Assembly: GCF_000512205.2 (NCBI RefSeq)
Contig: NZ_CP006644.1
Span: 2,598,520 to 2,662,519 of the forward strand
Direction: 5' to 3'
Length of the DNA stretch: 64,000 nucleotides
DNA from: Sphingomonas sanxanigenens DSM 19645 = NX02
GTDB taxonomy: Bacteria > Pseudomonadota > Alphaproteobacteria > Sphingomonadales > Sphingomonadaceae
Part shown: piece by piece, positions 26,888 to 34,651 of the stretch
How the letters are laid out: the number at the start of each line of letters is the position of its first letter
Numbering within the stretch: the stretch's first letter is position 1
Program-made: the position numbers and the translations under genes
Notes under the pieces: model-generated
What the model saw: the letters and a program-made list of their open reading frames with translations, nothing else
Database searches by the model: none
Told to the model about the DNA's origin: nothing

Positions 26888-26902
26888 CATTCGTAATGAA
26901 TG
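26888..26902. promoter_or_regulatory. Inverted repeat in the catabolic divergent promoter (site 1)
   Basis: CATTC-GTAAT-GAATG is a perfect inverted repeat with 5-bp arms, 41 bases upstream of the HsaA-like start codon. It is a candidate operator for a regulator of the catabolic cluster; the binding protein is not known. Confidence 0.4.
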
Positions 26903-26934
26903 GCTAGTGATTTCTACGCAAAACGTCAACTCCG

Positions 26935-26958
26935 TCGACTCATTATCGCAAGAGTCGA
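26935..26958. promoter_or_regulatory. Inverted repeat in the catabolic divergent promoter (site 2)
   Basis: TCGACTC (26935-26941) and GAGTCGA (26952-26958) are perfect 7-bp inverted arms around a 10-base A/T-rich spacer. The site lies midway in the 195-base gap between the divergent HsaA-like and TonB receptor genes, which suits an operator controlling both arms. The two Lrp/AsnC genes at the end of the rightward arm are the obvious candidates to bind it. Confidence 0.5.
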
Positions 26959-27042
26959 TCTAGCATAGTCGAACCGCCCATGATACGCATCCTCGCATCG
27001 TGTCGGCGCAAGATCGGCATCTTGAGTAAGGGAGAGGACGAA

Positions 27043-29259
27043 ATGCAACGCATGGCTCGGCCCGCGTCGGTGGCCGGTTTTGCCCTTGGCGTCATGCTGA
27101 CAGGCGCCGCCTCCGCGCAGGTCGCCGAGGAGCCGAACGGCCTGGCCGACATCGTCGTCACCGCGACCCGCATGGGCGAGACCGAACTGCAATCCACGCC
27201 GATCGCCGTCACCGCGCTCAGCGCCGAGCAGCTCGACGATCGCGGCGTGCGCGACGTGCAGGACTTGAAGGCCTATGTGCCGTCGCTGCAGGTGTCCGAC
27301 CTGTCCGGCTACACCCAGCTCTTCATCCGCGGCATCGGTTCGAACATCGTCTTCATCGGCTCCGATCCGAGCACGACGATCCACACCGACGGCATCTATC
27401 TCGCCCGCCCGCTCAGCTATTTGCAGGACTTCCTGGACGTGGAGCGGGTCGAGGTCCTGCGTGGCCCGCAGGGCACGCTCTATGGCCGCAATTCGGTGGG
27501 CGGCACGATCAACATCGTCTCGCGCAAACCATCGGCCGAACTCGAGGGGCAGGTGCAGGCCGCCTACGGCACCTTCGATCGCTACGCGGTGCAAGCCTAT
27601 ATCTCGGGCCCTGTCGCCGGCGGCGTCCGCGCGAGCCTTGCCGCCGATCTCTCCGGCCATGACGCGTTCCGCGAGAATGTCTCGACCGGCAACGACGCGG
27701 AGGATCTGAAATCGCGCGGCGTGCGCGGCCAGATCCTGATTCCCATCGGCGCGTCGGGCGAATGGACCGTGCGCGCGGACTGGTCGCGCCAGTCGGGTGC
27801 GTTCGGCGCCTATCCCAAGCTGATCCGGCCGACGGGCAATCCCACCGATGATGCGATCCTCGGCGATTTCGACAAGGTTTCGATGAACCGGGACAATTTC
27901 ACCGTCCTCGAGAATTACGGGGTCTCCAGCGACCTGATCCTGCCACTGACCGACGGCATCAAGCTGCGCGCGCTGACCGGCTACCGCGTCTTCCGCGGCA
28001 AGATCATCGCCGACGCCGACGCGAGCGCGGCCGATGTGCTCCTCAACCAGCTCCGCCCGATCCGCCAGCACCAGTTCAGCCAGGAACTGAGCCTGCTGGG
28101 CGAGAGCGAGAAACTGAGCTGGGTGCTCGGCGCCTATTATTTCGACGAGCGCAACCGCGAGCCGCTGACCTTGACGCTCTTCCCGTTCGGCGCCTCGCAC
28201 ATCCAGCGGCCGCTGCTGCAGGCGCGCTCGATCGCGTTCTTCGGACAGGGCGAATATCGCCTGTCGGATCAACTCTCGGTGATCGCCGGCCTGCGCTACA
28301 CCCGCGAGCGTAAGCGCTACGCGATCGACGATTATTTTACCGCGTCGACGGACACCGATCCGTCGGTGGCCGAGCGGGGCTTCGTCCTCGCCGGCATACC
28401 GGGGCTGCCCGACCCCTTCTCGATCGACACGAAGCGGCACGACGACGCGTTCACGCCGAAGTTCGGCATCAACTTCACGCCCGGCGAGCGCGTGCTGATC
28501 TATGCGTCGGCGACGCGCGGCTTCAAGAGCGGCGGCTATGACTATGGCGCCAACAACGCGGTGGACGCGGCCGCCGGCTATGGCCCCGAAAAGCTCTGGT
28601 CCTATGAGCTCGGCCTCAAGAGCGACTGGTTCGACCGGCGGCTGCGCCTCAACCTGACCGGCTTCTATTACGACTATACCGACCTGCAGGTGCAGAGCTA
28701 CGTCCAGATCGGCGCCTCGCTCGGCGCGCGGACGCAGAATGCCGCAACCGCGCGGGTGAAGGGCATCGAGGCGGAGGTCGTCGCCCGCCCCGTCCGCCCG
28801 CTCGAACTGACCGCGAACATCGCCTGGCTCGATGCCAAATATCGCGACTATCCGGATGCGTTCGTCACGACCTTCGGCAATTTCGACGCCTCGGGGAACC
28901 GGCTCAACAATGCGCCGCGCTGGTCGGCGACCTTCGGCGCGGCCTATACGGTCGAACTGGCGGATGCCGGCAAGATCGTGCTCGGCGCCGACGCGCATGT
29001 CCAGAGCCGGATCTATTTCACCGCCGCCAACGACGGCCTCGGTGCGGTGACCGACTATGCCGAGAAGCAGGACGGCTATGGCATCGTCAACGCGCGGATC
29101 GGCTGGACCAGCGACGACGACCGCATCAAGGCGCAACTGATCGCGACCAACCTGTTCGACCGCGACTATATCGTCGGCACCGCCAACTACACCGCCGCCA
29201 TCGCCGCGCGCCAGGGCCGCCCGCGCGAGGTGCTGGGCCAGGTCGCGTACCGCTTCTGA
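27043..29259 (+). CDS. TonB-dependent outer-membrane receptor (catabolic cluster)
   Basis: The 738-residue product has a signal peptide ending Ala-Ser-Ala-Gln (about 26), a TonB-box-like Asp-Ile-Val-Val-Thr-Ala-Thr, and a plug domain with Arg-Gly-Ile-Gly and Glu-Val-Leu-Arg-Gly-Pro-Gln-Gly-Thr-Leu-Tyr-Gly. The beta-barrel ends Val-Ala-Tyr-Arg-Phe. The ATG at 27043 follows GGGAGAGG; an upstream in-frame ATG at 26980 would spoil the signal peptide. Its stop overlaps the start of the next flavoprotein gene (TGATG), so import is genetically tied to the first catabolic step. The substrate is probably a hydrophobic cyclic compound, by inference from the cluster. Confidence 0.9.
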   Translation: MQRMARPASVAGFALGVMLTGAASAQVAEEPNGLADIVVTATRMGETELQSTPIAVTALSAEQLDDRGVRDVQDLKAYVPSLQVSDLSGYTQLFIRGIGSNIVFIGSDPSTTIHTDGIYLARPLSYLQDFLDVERVEVLRGPQGTLYGRNSVGGTINIVSRKPSAELEGQVQAAYGTFDRYAVQAYISGPVAGGVRASLAADLSGHDAFRENVSTGNDAEDLKSRGVRGQILIPIGASGEWTVRADWSRQSGAFGAYPKLIRPTGNPTDDAILGDFDKVSMNRDNFTVLENYGVSSDLILPLTDGIKLRALTGYRVFRGKIIADADASAADVLLNQLRPIRQHQFSQELSLLGESEKLSWVLGAYYFDERNREPLTLTLFPFGASHIQRPLLQARSIAFFGQGEYRLSDQLSVIAGLRYTRERKRYAIDDYFTASTDTDPSVAERGFVLAGIPGLPDPFSIDTKRHDDAFTPKFGINFTPGERVLIYASATRGFKSGGYDYGANNAVDAAAGYGPEKLWSYELGLKSDWFDRRLRLNLTGFYYDYTDLQVQSYVQIGASLGARTQNAATARVKGIEAEVVARPVRPLELTANIAWLDAKYRDYPDAFVTTFGNFDASGNRLNNAPRWSATFGAAYTVELADAGKIVLGADAHVQSRIYFTAANDGLGAVTDYAEKQDGYGIVNARIGWTSDDDRIKAQLIATNLFDRDYIVGTANYTAAIAARQGRPREVLGQVAYRF

Positions 29260-30971
29260 TGAACGCGCCCTTCTCCCCCGCCACCGATGTCGGCGTCGCG
29301 GTCGACGCCCCCCTGATCGTCGACGATGCCGGCGACGTCGCATGGACCGCGACCGCCGATCTCGTCGTCGTCGGACTGGGCGGCGCCGGCGTTGCGGCGG
29401 CGCTGGAGGGCCTCGAACGCGGCCTCTCGGTCACCGCGGTCGATCGCTATGCCTGCGGCGGATCGACCGCAGCCAATGGGGGCGTCTTCTACGCCGGCGG
29501 CGGCACCGCGATCCAGCGGCAGGAGGGCGAGGAGGACGATCCGCAGGCGATGCTCGACTATCTGCGGATCGAGGCCGGCCATGTCGTGTCGGATGCCACC
29601 TTGCGCCGCTTCGTCGAGGAAAGCCCGGGCACGATCGACTGGATCCTCAAACATGGCGGCAAGCTGGCGGGCGGGGTGTGGCGCAAGAAGGCGTCCTACC
29701 CGCCGCTCGACCGCTTCCTCTATCACCCCGACAATTCGCTGGTCGCCAGCTACCGCGCCCGCGCCAAACCCGCCGCACGCGGCCACCGTGCGTTCGGGAA
29801 AGACGGCAAGAAGGCCTGGGGACTGGGCAAGTTCATCACCGAGCCGATGACCCGCTCCGCGCTCGGCCTCGGCCTCACCTACCATCGCTTCGCCGAGGCG
29901 CGACAGTTGGTCCAGGATCGCAGCGGCCGGGTGATCGGCGTACGCGTGCTGCAGATCCCGGAGAGCTCGGCCGACGCACAGCGCTTCACCCGCTACATCG
30001 CCCGCGCCAACACCTTGCTCGCGGCGCTGCCGCCCAGCATCCCGCTCGCCTCCGTCACCATCGGGCTCGGCAATCACTATCTCCGCAAGGCAGCCGCGAT
30101 CGAGGCGCATGGCCGCACCGAGCGGCTGATCCGCGCGCGCGAAGGCGTGCTGCTGAGCGCCGGCGGCTTCATCATGAACCCGCGCATGGTGGAGCGCTAC
30201 GCCCCCACCTACGCCCGGGGCATGCCCAACGGCACGCTGGGCGATCAGGGATCGGGCATATTGCTCGGCATGAGCGCGGGCGGCGCCACCGCGCTGATGG
30301 ACAAGATCAGCGCGTGGCGCTTCATCAACCCGCCCAAGGCCTGGTCGGACGCGATCGTCGTCAACCGCGCCGGCGAGCGTTTCGTCGACGAGACCGTCTA
30401 TGGTGCCACGCTTGGCGAGCATATCGGCGATCATCAGGGCGGCATCGCCTGGCTGATCTACGACAAGACGCTGCGCAAGGCCGCGTTCGCGCAGGCGCGC
30501 GATCCCGACCTCGTCCCCTTCCAGCGCGACGTGACATTGCTCAACCTGGCGTTCAACGCGAAGAAGGCGCCGAGCCTCGATGCGCTCGCCGGCAGGATCG
30601 GCGTCGATCCCGCCGGCCTCGCGCGCACCATCGCCGCCTACAACGCCGCGGCGTCGGGCGCCGCCGCCGACCCGTTCGGCAAGGAGCCGGCGGACATGCA
30701 GCCGATCGCCGAGGCCCCGTTCTATGCGATGGACATCTCGATCGAGAGCCGCTTCCTGCCGCTGCCGGTGATCAGCTTCGGCGGGCTCCGCGTCTCGGAA
30801 GAAAGCGGCCAGGTGCTCGACCGCATCGGCACGCCGATCCCCGGTCTCTACGCGGCGGGGCGCAGCGCGGTCGGCATCGCCTCGCAGACCTATGTCAGCG
30901 GCCTGTCGTTCGCCGACTGTTTCTTCTCCGGCCGCCGCGCCGCCCGCCATGCGGCGCGCGCCAATATCTGA
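29259..30971 (+). CDS. FAD-dependent dehydrogenase, KstD-like (second copy)
   Basis: The 570-residue product has a Gly-Leu-Gly-Gly-Ala-Gly FAD motif (about 35-40) and Ala-Ala-Asn-Gly-Gly-Val-Phe-Tyr-Ala-Gly-Gly-Gly. It ends with a flavin-binding Gly-Leu-Tyr-Ala-Ala-Gly-Arg followed by Gln-Thr-Tyr-Val-Ser-Gly. It is in the same FAD_binding_2 family as the gene at 20542 but is longer and clearly diverged. Such enzymes put double bonds into ring ketones (for example ketosteroid delta-1 dehydrogenases) or reduce enoates. Its start overlaps the TonB receptor stop. Specific substrate unknown. Confidence 0.78.
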   Translation: MNAPFSPATDVGVAVDAPLIVDDAGDVAWTATADLVVVGLGGAGVAAALEGLERGLSVTAVDRYACGGSTAANGGVFYAGGGTAIQRQEGEEDDPQAMLDYLRIEAGHVVSDATLRRFVEESPGTIDWILKHGGKLAGGVWRKKASYPPLDRFLYHPDNSLVASYRARAKPAARGHRAFGKDGKKAWGLGKFITEPMTRSALGLGLTYHRFAEARQLVQDRSGRVIGVRVLQIPESSADAQRFTRYIARANTLLAALPPSIPLASVTIGLGNHYLRKAAAIEAHGRTERLIRAREGVLLSAGGFIMNPRMVERYAPTYARGMPNGTLGDQGSGILLGMSAGGATALMDKISAWRFINPPKAWSDAIVVNRAGERFVDETVYGATLGEHIGDHQGGIAWLIYDKTLRKAAFAQARDPDLVPFQRDVTLLNLAFNAKKAPSLDALAGRIGVDPAGLARTIAAYNAAASGAAADPFGKEPADMQPIAEAPFYAMDISIESRFLPLPVISFGGLRVSEESGQVLDRIGTPIPGLYAAGRSAVGIASQTYVSGLSFADCFFSGRRAARHAARANI

Positions 30972-30984
30972 CGAAAGGATGCGA

Positions 30985-31740
30985 ATGGGGGATCTGGCCA
31001 ATCTGGATGGCAAGGTGGCAATCGTCACCGGCGGCACGCGCGGCATCGGCCTTGCGATTGCGCGACGGCTGGCGGCGGCGGGCGCGAAGGTCACCGTCTG
31101 CGGGCGCAGCGCGCAGGCGATCGACGGGCTGGAGGTGGTCGCGTGCGACGTGCGCGATCCGGACGCAGCGCGCGCGATGGTGGATGCGGTGGCGGCGAAG
31201 CATGGCCGGCTCGACATTCTCGTCAACAACGCCGGCGGCTCGCCCGAGGCGCCGCTCGCGACCAGTTCGCCCCGCCTCGCCGAGCGGGTGGTGGCGCTCA
31301 ACCTGATGGCGCCGATCTATCTGTCGCAGGCGGCGCATCCGCACATGCAGGCGACCGGCGGGTCGATCGTCAACATCGCCAGCGTCTCGGCGGAACGCCC
31401 CTCCCCCGGCACCGCCGCCTATTCGGCTGCGAAGGCCGGGCTGATCGCGCTCGGCCGCAGCCTCGCGCACGAATGGGGCCCGGCGATCAGGGTCAACGCG
31501 ATCGTCGTCGGCTATATCGAGACCGAGGCGACCGAGGCCACCTATGGCGACGCCGCCGCACAGGCCGCCATCGCCCGCAACATCGGCGCGCAGCGGCTGG
31601 GCCGTGCCGGGGAGATCGCCGAGGCGACGCTGTTCCTCGCCTCGCCCGCTTCATCCTACGTCACCGGCGCCGCGCTCGACGTGCATGGCGGCGGCGAGCG
31701 CCCCCCTTTCCTCGACATCCTCAAGGAGCATTCGGCATGA
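30985..31740 (+). CDS. Short-chain dehydrogenase/reductase
   Basis: The 251-residue product is a classical SDR: Thr-Gly-Gly-Thr-Arg-Gly-Ile-Gly cofactor motif (15-22), Asn-Asn-Ala-Gly, and a Tyr-Ser-Ala-Ala-Lys catalytic pair with an upstream Ser. It should oxidise or reduce a hydroxyl/keto group with NAD(P). The ATG at 30985 has AAAGGA about seven bases upstream; another ATG at 30979 is too close. It follows the KstD-like gene by 13 bases and overlaps the next SDR by four, so it is part of the rightward catabolic operon. Confidence 0.87.
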   Translation: MGDLANLDGKVAIVTGGTRGIGLAIARRLAAAGAKVTVCGRSAQAIDGLEVVACDVRDPDAARAMVDAVAAKHGRLDILVNNAGGSPEAPLATSSPRLAERVVALNLMAPIYLSQAAHPHMQATGGSIVNIASVSAERPSPGTAAYSAAKAGLIALGRSLAHEWGPAIRVNAIVVGYIETEATEATYGDAAAQAAIARNIGAQRLGRAGEIAEATLFLASPASSYVTGAALDVHGGGERPPFLDILKEHSA

Positions 31741-32600
31741 GCAATGACAATCGCAAGGTCGCCGTCGTCACCGGCGCCAGCCGCGGCGCGGGCGCGGGCA
31801 TCGCGCGGGCATTGGGCGCGGCGGGCTATGCCGTCTATGTCACCGGCCGCACCACCGTCGAAGGATCGGCGCCGCTGCCCGGCACGATCGGCGGCACCGC
31901 CCGCGCGATCGACGAAGCCGGCGGGCGTGGCATCGCCGTCGCGGTCGACCATCGCGACGACAGCGCGGTGAAGGCGCTGTTCGGCCAGATCGAGCGCGAC
32001 GAGGGCCGGCTCGACATTCTCGTCAACAATGCCGCGATCATCGACGATGCGCTGATCCAGCCCGGCGGCTTCTGGGAACGGCCGCTGAGCCTGGTCGACA
32101 TCCTCGATGTCGGGCTGCGCTCGGGCTATGTCGCCAGCTTCCACGCCGCGCCGCTGATGATCCGCACCGGCGGCGGGCTGATCGCCTTCACCTCCTCCTT
32201 CGGTTCGGCCTGCTACATGCACGGCCCCGCCTATGGCGCGCAAAAGGCCGGCGTCGACAAGTTCGCCGCCGACATGGGCGTCGACCTGAAGGAAGCGGAC
32301 GTGGCGGCGGTCTCGATCTGGATGGGGCCGCTCAAGACCGAGCGGACCGACAAGGCGATCGCCGAGCGCCCCGATCAATATGAGGCGATCATGGCCAATG
32401 CCGAGACGCCGGAATTCACCGGCCGGGTCATCGCCGCGATCCATGCCGATCCCGATCGCATGGCACTGACCGGGCAGACCTTGATCGGTGCCGAGATGGG
32501 CGAGCGTTACGGCATCGTCGATGCCGGCGACAAGCAGCCCCCCTCGTTCCGCGCGATGCTGGGCGAGCCCCGCATTCCCCACCCCGCGATTGTTCGCTAA
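31737..32600 (+). CDS. Short-chain dehydrogenase/reductase, second
   Basis: The 287-residue SDR starts at an ATGA overlap with the previous gene. It has Thr-Gly-Ala-Ser-Arg-Gly-Ala-Gly (12-19), Asn-Asn-Ala, and a Tyr-Gly-Ala-Gln-Lys catalytic motif. The last about 35 residues extend past the core fold and may contribute to specificity. It is only distantly similar to its neighbour, so the two probably act on different alcohols or ketones in the same pathway. Confidence 0.85.
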   Translation: MSNDNRKVAVVTGASRGAGAGIARALGAAGYAVYVTGRTTVEGSAPLPGTIGGTARAIDEAGGRGIAVAVDHRDDSAVKALFGQIERDEGRLDILVNNAAIIDDALIQPGGFWERPLSLVDILDVGLRSGYVASFHAAPLMIRTGGGLIAFTSSFGSACYMHGPAYGAQKAGVDKFAADMGVDLKEADVAAVSIWMGPLKTERTDKAIAERPDQYEAIMANAETPEFTGRVIAAIHADPDRMALTGQTLIGAEMGERYGIVDAGDKQPPSFRAMLGEPRIPHPAIVR

Positions 32601-32661
32601 GGAGATCGGCCGCGATCAGGCGGGGCTGTGGGGAAGCACAGAGACAGGAACGGAAAAAGAC

Positions 32662-33180
32662 GTGGCGATACGACGGACAAAGAAGACAGTGGAACCGGCG
32701 GCCACCCCGCAGCGCGTCTCCGCACCGCCCGCCGATCTCGAACCGATCGACGAAAAGATCATCGCCGCGCTGCGCCAGTCCGGCCGCATCGCCAACCGCG
32801 ACTTGGCGCGGCTGATCGATGTCAATGAAGCGACGGTGCGCACCCGGCTGCGCAAGCTGGAAGCCAATAATACCGTGCGCGTTGTGGCGATGCGCGACCT
32901 CACCGCGATGGGCTTCAACGCCATCGCCGCGGTGGGCGTGCAGGTGAAGGGCCGCTCCGCCGCGCAGGTCGGCGCCGAGCTCGCCCGGCTCGAAAATGTC
33001 ATCACCGTCAACGTGACGATCGGCATGTATGACCTGGAGGTCCAGGTCGTCGCCGCCGACATCGAGGAACTCGACCGGCTGCTCACCGACTCGATCGCGA
33101 ACGTCGAGGGCGTAGAGCGGCTGTTCCCCGGCCTTTCGATGAAGATCCTCAAATACAATCCCGAATGGGCGCCGCTATGA
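32662..33180 (+). CDS. Lrp/AsnC family transcriptional regulator
   Basis: The 172-residue product has a Lys/Arg/Pro-rich N-terminal extension of about 38 residues, an AsnC-type winged helix (about 40-90, with Asn-Arg-Asp-Leu-Ala-Arg-Leu-Ile-Asp-Val-Asn-Glu-Ala-Thr-Val) and a C-terminal RAM ligand/oligomer domain. It probably starts from a GTG at 32662 with GGAA upstream; the longer frame to 32488 lies inside the preceding SDR gene. It overlaps the next regulator by four bases. Two Lrp-type proteins made together may form mixed oligomers. It likely controls the divergent catabolic cluster. Confidence 0.82.
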   Translation: MAIRRTKKTVEPAATPQRVSAPPADLEPIDEKIIAALRQSGRIANRDLARLIDVNEATVRTRLRKLEANNTVRVVAMRDLTAMGFNAIAAVGVQVKGRSAAQVGAELARLENVITVNVTIGMYDLEVQVVAADIEELDRLLTDSIANVEGVERLFPGLSMKILKYNPEWAPL

Positions 33181-33644
33181 CCCGCATCCCGCTCGACGAG
33201 CTCGACCACAAGATCATCGACCGGCTGAGCCATGACGCCCGCGTCAGCAACCGCGAGATCGGCCGCGAATTCGGCCTGACCGAAGGCACGATCCGATCGC
33301 GCCTGAAGCGCCTGCTCGACAACAAGGTGATCCGCGTCGCGGCGGTGACCAACGCCAACCGCCTGAAGAACCCGTTCCTCGCCTATCTGTGGATCGAGGC
33401 GAACACCGCGGGCGACATCCACGCGCTGGCGGAACATCTCGCATCGCTGCCCGAGATCGGCTTCGTCTCCACCATGCTCGGCCGTGCCGACGTGCTGGCG
33501 ATGACGCTGGTGGAGGACGGCAACCAGCTCACCGAATTCCTCCACCAGACGATCGACAAGATCCCCGGCGTGCGGCGCGTGCGCTACAGCCTGGGGCAGA
33601 ACTTCATCAAGCACGACTTCCGCTACTGCGTATTGGTGGATTGA
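33177..33644 (+). CDS. Lrp/AsnC family transcriptional regulator, second
   Basis: The 155-residue product is a standard Lrp/AsnC protein with an N-terminal winged helix (Asn-Arg-Glu-Ile-Gly-Arg-Glu-Phe-Gly-Leu-Thr-Glu-Gly-Thr-Ile-Arg-Ser-Arg) and a C-terminal RAM domain. The ATG at 33177 overlaps the stop of the previous regulator (ATGA), indicating coupled translation in roughly equal amounts. It ends the rightward catabolic operon, followed by a long GC hairpin. The effector is unknown. Confidence 0.88.
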   Translation: MTRIPLDELDHKIIDRLSHDARVSNREIGREFGLTEGTIRSRLKRLLDNKVIRVAAVTNANRLKNPFLAYLWIEANTAGDIHALAEHLASLPEIGFVSTMLGRADVLAMTLVEDGNQLTEFLHQTIDKIPGVRRVRYSLGQNFIKHDFRYCVLVD

Positions 33645-33670
33645 GGGGCCGATCCCCTTGACCTGAATGT

Positions 33671-33700
33671 CCTCCGTTCGCCCCCCGGGGCGAACGGAGG
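33671..33700. terminator. GC-rich hairpin between convergent genes
   Basis: CCTCCGTTCGCCCC and GGGGCGAACGGAGG form a perfect 14-bp inverted repeat with only two bases between (about 13 bp of usable stem). It lies between the ends of the AsnC gene and the small membrane-protein gene. No T-run flanks it. It may act as a bidirectional transcription barrier. Confidence 0.45.
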
Positions 33701-33704
33701 GGCG

Positions 33705-33881
33705 TCAAATCCCGCCGCGCACCAGGCTGACGATGAAGAAACCCACCGCGAAGATCGCGACCCATGCGATCACCATCTTCAGCGTCTGCCCCATGGGCAG
33801 GCGTCGCGCGATCAGGCTGCTGCCGACGAGCACCAGCAACAGCAGCATATAGAGAAAATTGGCGGTCTGACCTTCGCTCAT
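33705..33881 (-). CDS. Small membrane protein, 58 residues, unknown function
   Basis: A short gene at the end of the metG-tatD operon encodes 58 residues beginning Met-Ser-Glu-Gly-Gln-Thr. It has two hydrophobic helices (about 9-24 and 36-54) separated by Arg-Arg-Leu-Pro-Met-Gly-Gln-Thr. Its ATG overlaps the stop of the metallo-hydrolase gene by four bases (ATGA), which strongly suggests real translation. It resembles the N-terminal membrane part of some alphaproteobacterial membrane-anchored proteases, but no further domain follows, so no function is assigned. Confidence 0.7.
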   Translation of the reverse strand: MSEGQTANFLYMLLLLVLVGSSLIARRLPMGQTLKMVIAWVAIFAVGFFIVSLVRGGI

Positions 33882-34651
33882 CGGACCTTGACAACCATCC
33901 CGTCATAACCCGGTTCCACGCCCGGCGGGAGCGTGGCGCACAATGTGCGATAATCCATCGACCAGTCCATATGCGTCAACACCGCGCGGCGCGGACCGGC
34001 CGCGGCGATGGCATCGAGCGTCAGTCCGAGGTGCGGATGCGTCGGATGCGGGCGGTGGCGCAGCGCATCGACGATCCAGATATCGACGTCTTGGAAGAGC
34101 CTGTTCATGGCCGGCGTGACGATGTGGAAGTCGGTGGAATAGCCGATCGCCACGCCGCCCGCCTCGAACCGGAACCCAGCCGAGGTGATCGAGCCGTGCG
34201 GCTGATCGACCACCTTGATGTCGATGTCGCCGATCCGCAGCGCGTCGGGCAGATCATGGCCTTGGACCGTTGGTGGATAGCCTTCCTTGCCGTCGAACGC
34301 ATAGCCGAAGCGCTGGCGCAGCGTTTCGAGCGTCGCGGCGCGGGCATAGGCCGTCACCGGCGCACCGCGGGCGTGGAAGAGCTGCCGCAGGTCGTCGATG
34401 CCATGGCAATGATCGGCATGGTCATGCGTCCACAGCACCGCATCGACATCGGCGACATCGGCCGAGAGCAACTGCTCGCGCATGTCGGGCGAGGTGTCGA
34501 CGAGGATCCGGGTGGTCGCGCTCTCGACCAGGATCGAAGCACGGCGGCGGCGGTTGCGCGGTTCAGTGGGGTCGCAATCGCCCCAGTCATTGCCGATGCG
34601 CGGCACGCCCGAGGAGGTGCCGCTGCCGAGGATCACCGCCCGCAGGCTCAA
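33878..34651 (-). CDS. MBL-fold metallo-hydrolase, PhnP-like
   Basis: The 257-residue product has Gly-Ser-Gly-Thr-Ser-Ser-Gly-Val-Pro-Arg-Ile-Gly near its N-terminus and the metal motif Thr-His-Asp-His-Ala-Asp-His. These are hallmarks of the PhnP/RNase Z-like branch of metallo-beta-lactamase-fold phosphodiesterases. No ATG fits; the start is a TTG at 34651 overlapping the tatD stop (TTGA), giving the conserved N-terminus. Such genes follow tatD in many alphaproteobacteria. A cyclic phosphodiester substrate is inferred from the family. Confidence 0.85.
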   Translation of the reverse strand: MSLRAVILGSGTSSGVPRIGNDWGDCDPTEPRNRRRRASILVESATTRILVDTSPDMREQLLSADVADVDAVLWTHDHADHCHGIDDLRQLFHARGAPVTAYARAATLETLRQRFGYAFDGKEGYPPTVQGHDLPDALRIGDIDIKVVDQPHGSITSAGFRFEAGGVAIGYSTDFHIVTPAMNRLFQDVDIWIVDALRHRPHPTHPHLGLTLDAIAAAGPRRAVLTHMDWSMDYRTLCATLPPGVEPGYDGMVVKVR

